Source: an uncultured Clostridia bacterium
GTDB taxonomy: Bacteria; Bacillota; Clostridia; Christensenellales; UBA1242
Direction: 5' to 3'
Assembly (NCBI GenBank): GCA_947631875.1
Contig: CANRMV010000070.1
Coordinates: 1-5,715, forward strand
DNA: 5,715 bases
The translations under genes and the position numbers were made by a program. Below are positions 5,282 through 5,715 of this stretch, in pieces. Numbering within the stretch: the first letter of the stretch is position 1; every line of letters starts with the position of its first letter. The notes beneath the pieces were generated by a model. That model did not search any database. It saw nothing but the letters and a program-made list of their open reading frames with translations, and was not told where the DNA came from.

Positions 5282-5558
5282 AGTTAATTATTTTCACTTT
5301 TATGTTCTTTTCCGCCAAAACTTTTAACACCATTTCCGGTTTCAAACCATAACCTTTGCCCTGTTCCAGCATAATAGTTCTGTCTTTTCCTTCAAAAACT
5401 ATCACACCAAGATAATTGTATTCTGCAATATCAGGAATTGTGGTTTTTACTTTTTTATTTGAGTAATAAACGCACTCCCCCCCCTCATAGCCTTTGAGGG
5501 CATCATGCAAAAATTCAATTTGTCTAACGCTCCATAAATCATTGTTTGGATATTTCAT
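5280..5558 (-). CDS. Hypothetical protein, 92 aa
   Basis: I do not recognise this protein. It is 92 residues, soluble in appearance, with no signal peptide or membrane span. The N-terminal third looks helical (LWSVRQIEFLHDALKGYEGG). The middle has alternating strands (CVYYSNKKVKTTIP, YNYLGVIVFEGKD, TIMLEQG), and the end has a helix-strand (PEMVLKVLAEKNIKVKII), suggesting a small alpha/beta fold. It is a real gene by signal: a strong AAGGAGGG lies 3 nt before the ATG (5562-5569) and the frame has natural amino-acid composition. Its first 20 nt overlap the end of the short upstream ORF, so coupled translation is plausible, and tRNA-Gly follows 20 nt after its stop. A G8 run (complement of 5477-5484) encodes part of EGGE at residues 25-28, a possible slippage site. 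Confidence 0.75.
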   Translation of the reverse strand: MKYPNNDLWSVRQIEFLHDALKGYEGGECVYYSNKKVKTTIPDIAEYNYLGVIVFEGKDRTIMLEQGKGYGLKPEMVLKVLAEKNIKVKIIN

Positions 5559-5685
5559 AAACCCTCCTTATTTTCGCATCCCTCTCAACGCCCCACTTCG
5601 CAAGAGCGATTGCCCACAGAGCCGCACTTGCACAATTCCAAATCTCGTTTTCCAATTTTGTCTTGCGTAGGGCTTTGCCCGGCAT
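5539..5685 (-). CDS. Short ORF, 48 aa, start uncertain (possibly 5'-partial)
   Basis: A 48-codon frame begins MPGKALRKTKLENEIWNCAS, continues through a Trp/Ala-rich helical stretch (ALWAIALAKWG, 22-32) and a basic segment (RDAKIRRVYEISKQ), and ends with TGA inside the next gene. The composition looks protein-like, and its frame contains the ribosome binding site of the 92-aa gene, as in coupled operons. I see no ribosome binding site before the ATG at 5685. The frame remains open to the window edge at 5715, so the true start may lie outside. A second frame on the same strand is also open here, and the region carries a hairpin repeat, so it may be repeat DNA instead of a gene. No function assigned. 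Confidence 0.4.
   Translation of the reverse strand: MPGKALRKTKLENEIWNCASAALWAIALAKWGVERDAKIRRVYEISKQ
5562..5569 (-). promoter_or_regulatory. Ribosome binding site of the 92-aa gene
   Basis: AAGGAGGG on the minus strand lies 3 nt before ATG 5558. It is the best evidence that this unrecognised frame is translated from that start. It lies within the coding frame of the overlapping 48-codon ORF. Confidence 0.8.
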
Positions 5686-5698
5686 ACAAAATTGGAAA
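5649..5698. repeat. Nested hairpin at right end
   Basis: A perfect 12-bp inverted repeat (5649-5660 with 5687-5698) encloses a second hairpin, GGGC-TTT-GCCC (5670-5680). The distal arm is the start of the 29-nt repeat shared with the left edge. It overlaps the proposed start of the 48-codon ORF. Confidence 0.75.
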
Positions 5699-5715
5699 TT
5701 CACTTCTACCGATGA
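5687..5715. repeat. Direct repeat at right window edge
   Basis: This is the second copy of the 29-nt repeat at positions 1-29, with one mismatch. Here it forms the distal arm of the hairpin at 5649-5698, so the repeat is probably part of a larger hairpin-forming element. Confidence 0.85.

Overview
The window looks like chromosomal DNA of a low-GC, probably uncultured member of the Firmicutes (Bacillota), perhaps a gut Clostridia-like lineage. The basis is AT-rich sequence, strong AGGAGG-type ribosome binding sites, a Clostridia/Bacilli-style two-part YjbR protein, and intrinsic terminators with long T runs. The standard genetic code fits: Trp is TGG, and TAG, TAA and TGA all act as stops. The lineage is an inference from style, not from a search.

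Every gene I can support is on the minus strand, so transcription runs from right to left. In that order: a short 48-codon ORF (5685-5539, possibly entering from outside) overlaps an unknown 92-aa protein (5558-5280). A tRNA-Gly with anticodon CCC follows (5259-5186). Next is a 180-nt structured spacer (5005-5185) carrying two exact 26-nt direct repeats. A YjbR/MmcQ-family protein (5004-4342) and an SDR oxidoreductase (4314-3589) form a likely two-gene unit that ends at a strong terminator (about 3563-3588). Then comes purA (3446-2160), with its own promoter and a terminator, and last the groES-groL chaperonin operon (2046-139), with its own promoter.

The core of the window is housekeeping: AMP synthesis (PurA), protein folding (GroES/GroEL) and translation (tRNA-Gly). 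I see no defence system, transposase, CRISPR array or phage module. The less ordinary material lies in the spacers and the right-hand end. There are near-identical 29-nt direct repeats at both ends of the window and two related nested hairpins. A repeat pair abuts the yjbR start, which lacks a ribosome binding site. The tRNA-Gly(CCC) departs from consensus at positions 15, 48 and 55. Two G8 tracts lie inside coding sequence.

The groESL operon has no recognisable CIRCE operator. The apparent groES -35 box lies inside the terminator hairpin of purA, so the purA-groES junction is unusually compact. PurA departs from the usual family sequence at its guanine-recognition and ligand loops. None of this amounts to a demonstrated new system; the tRNA and the repeat elements most deserve a second look.
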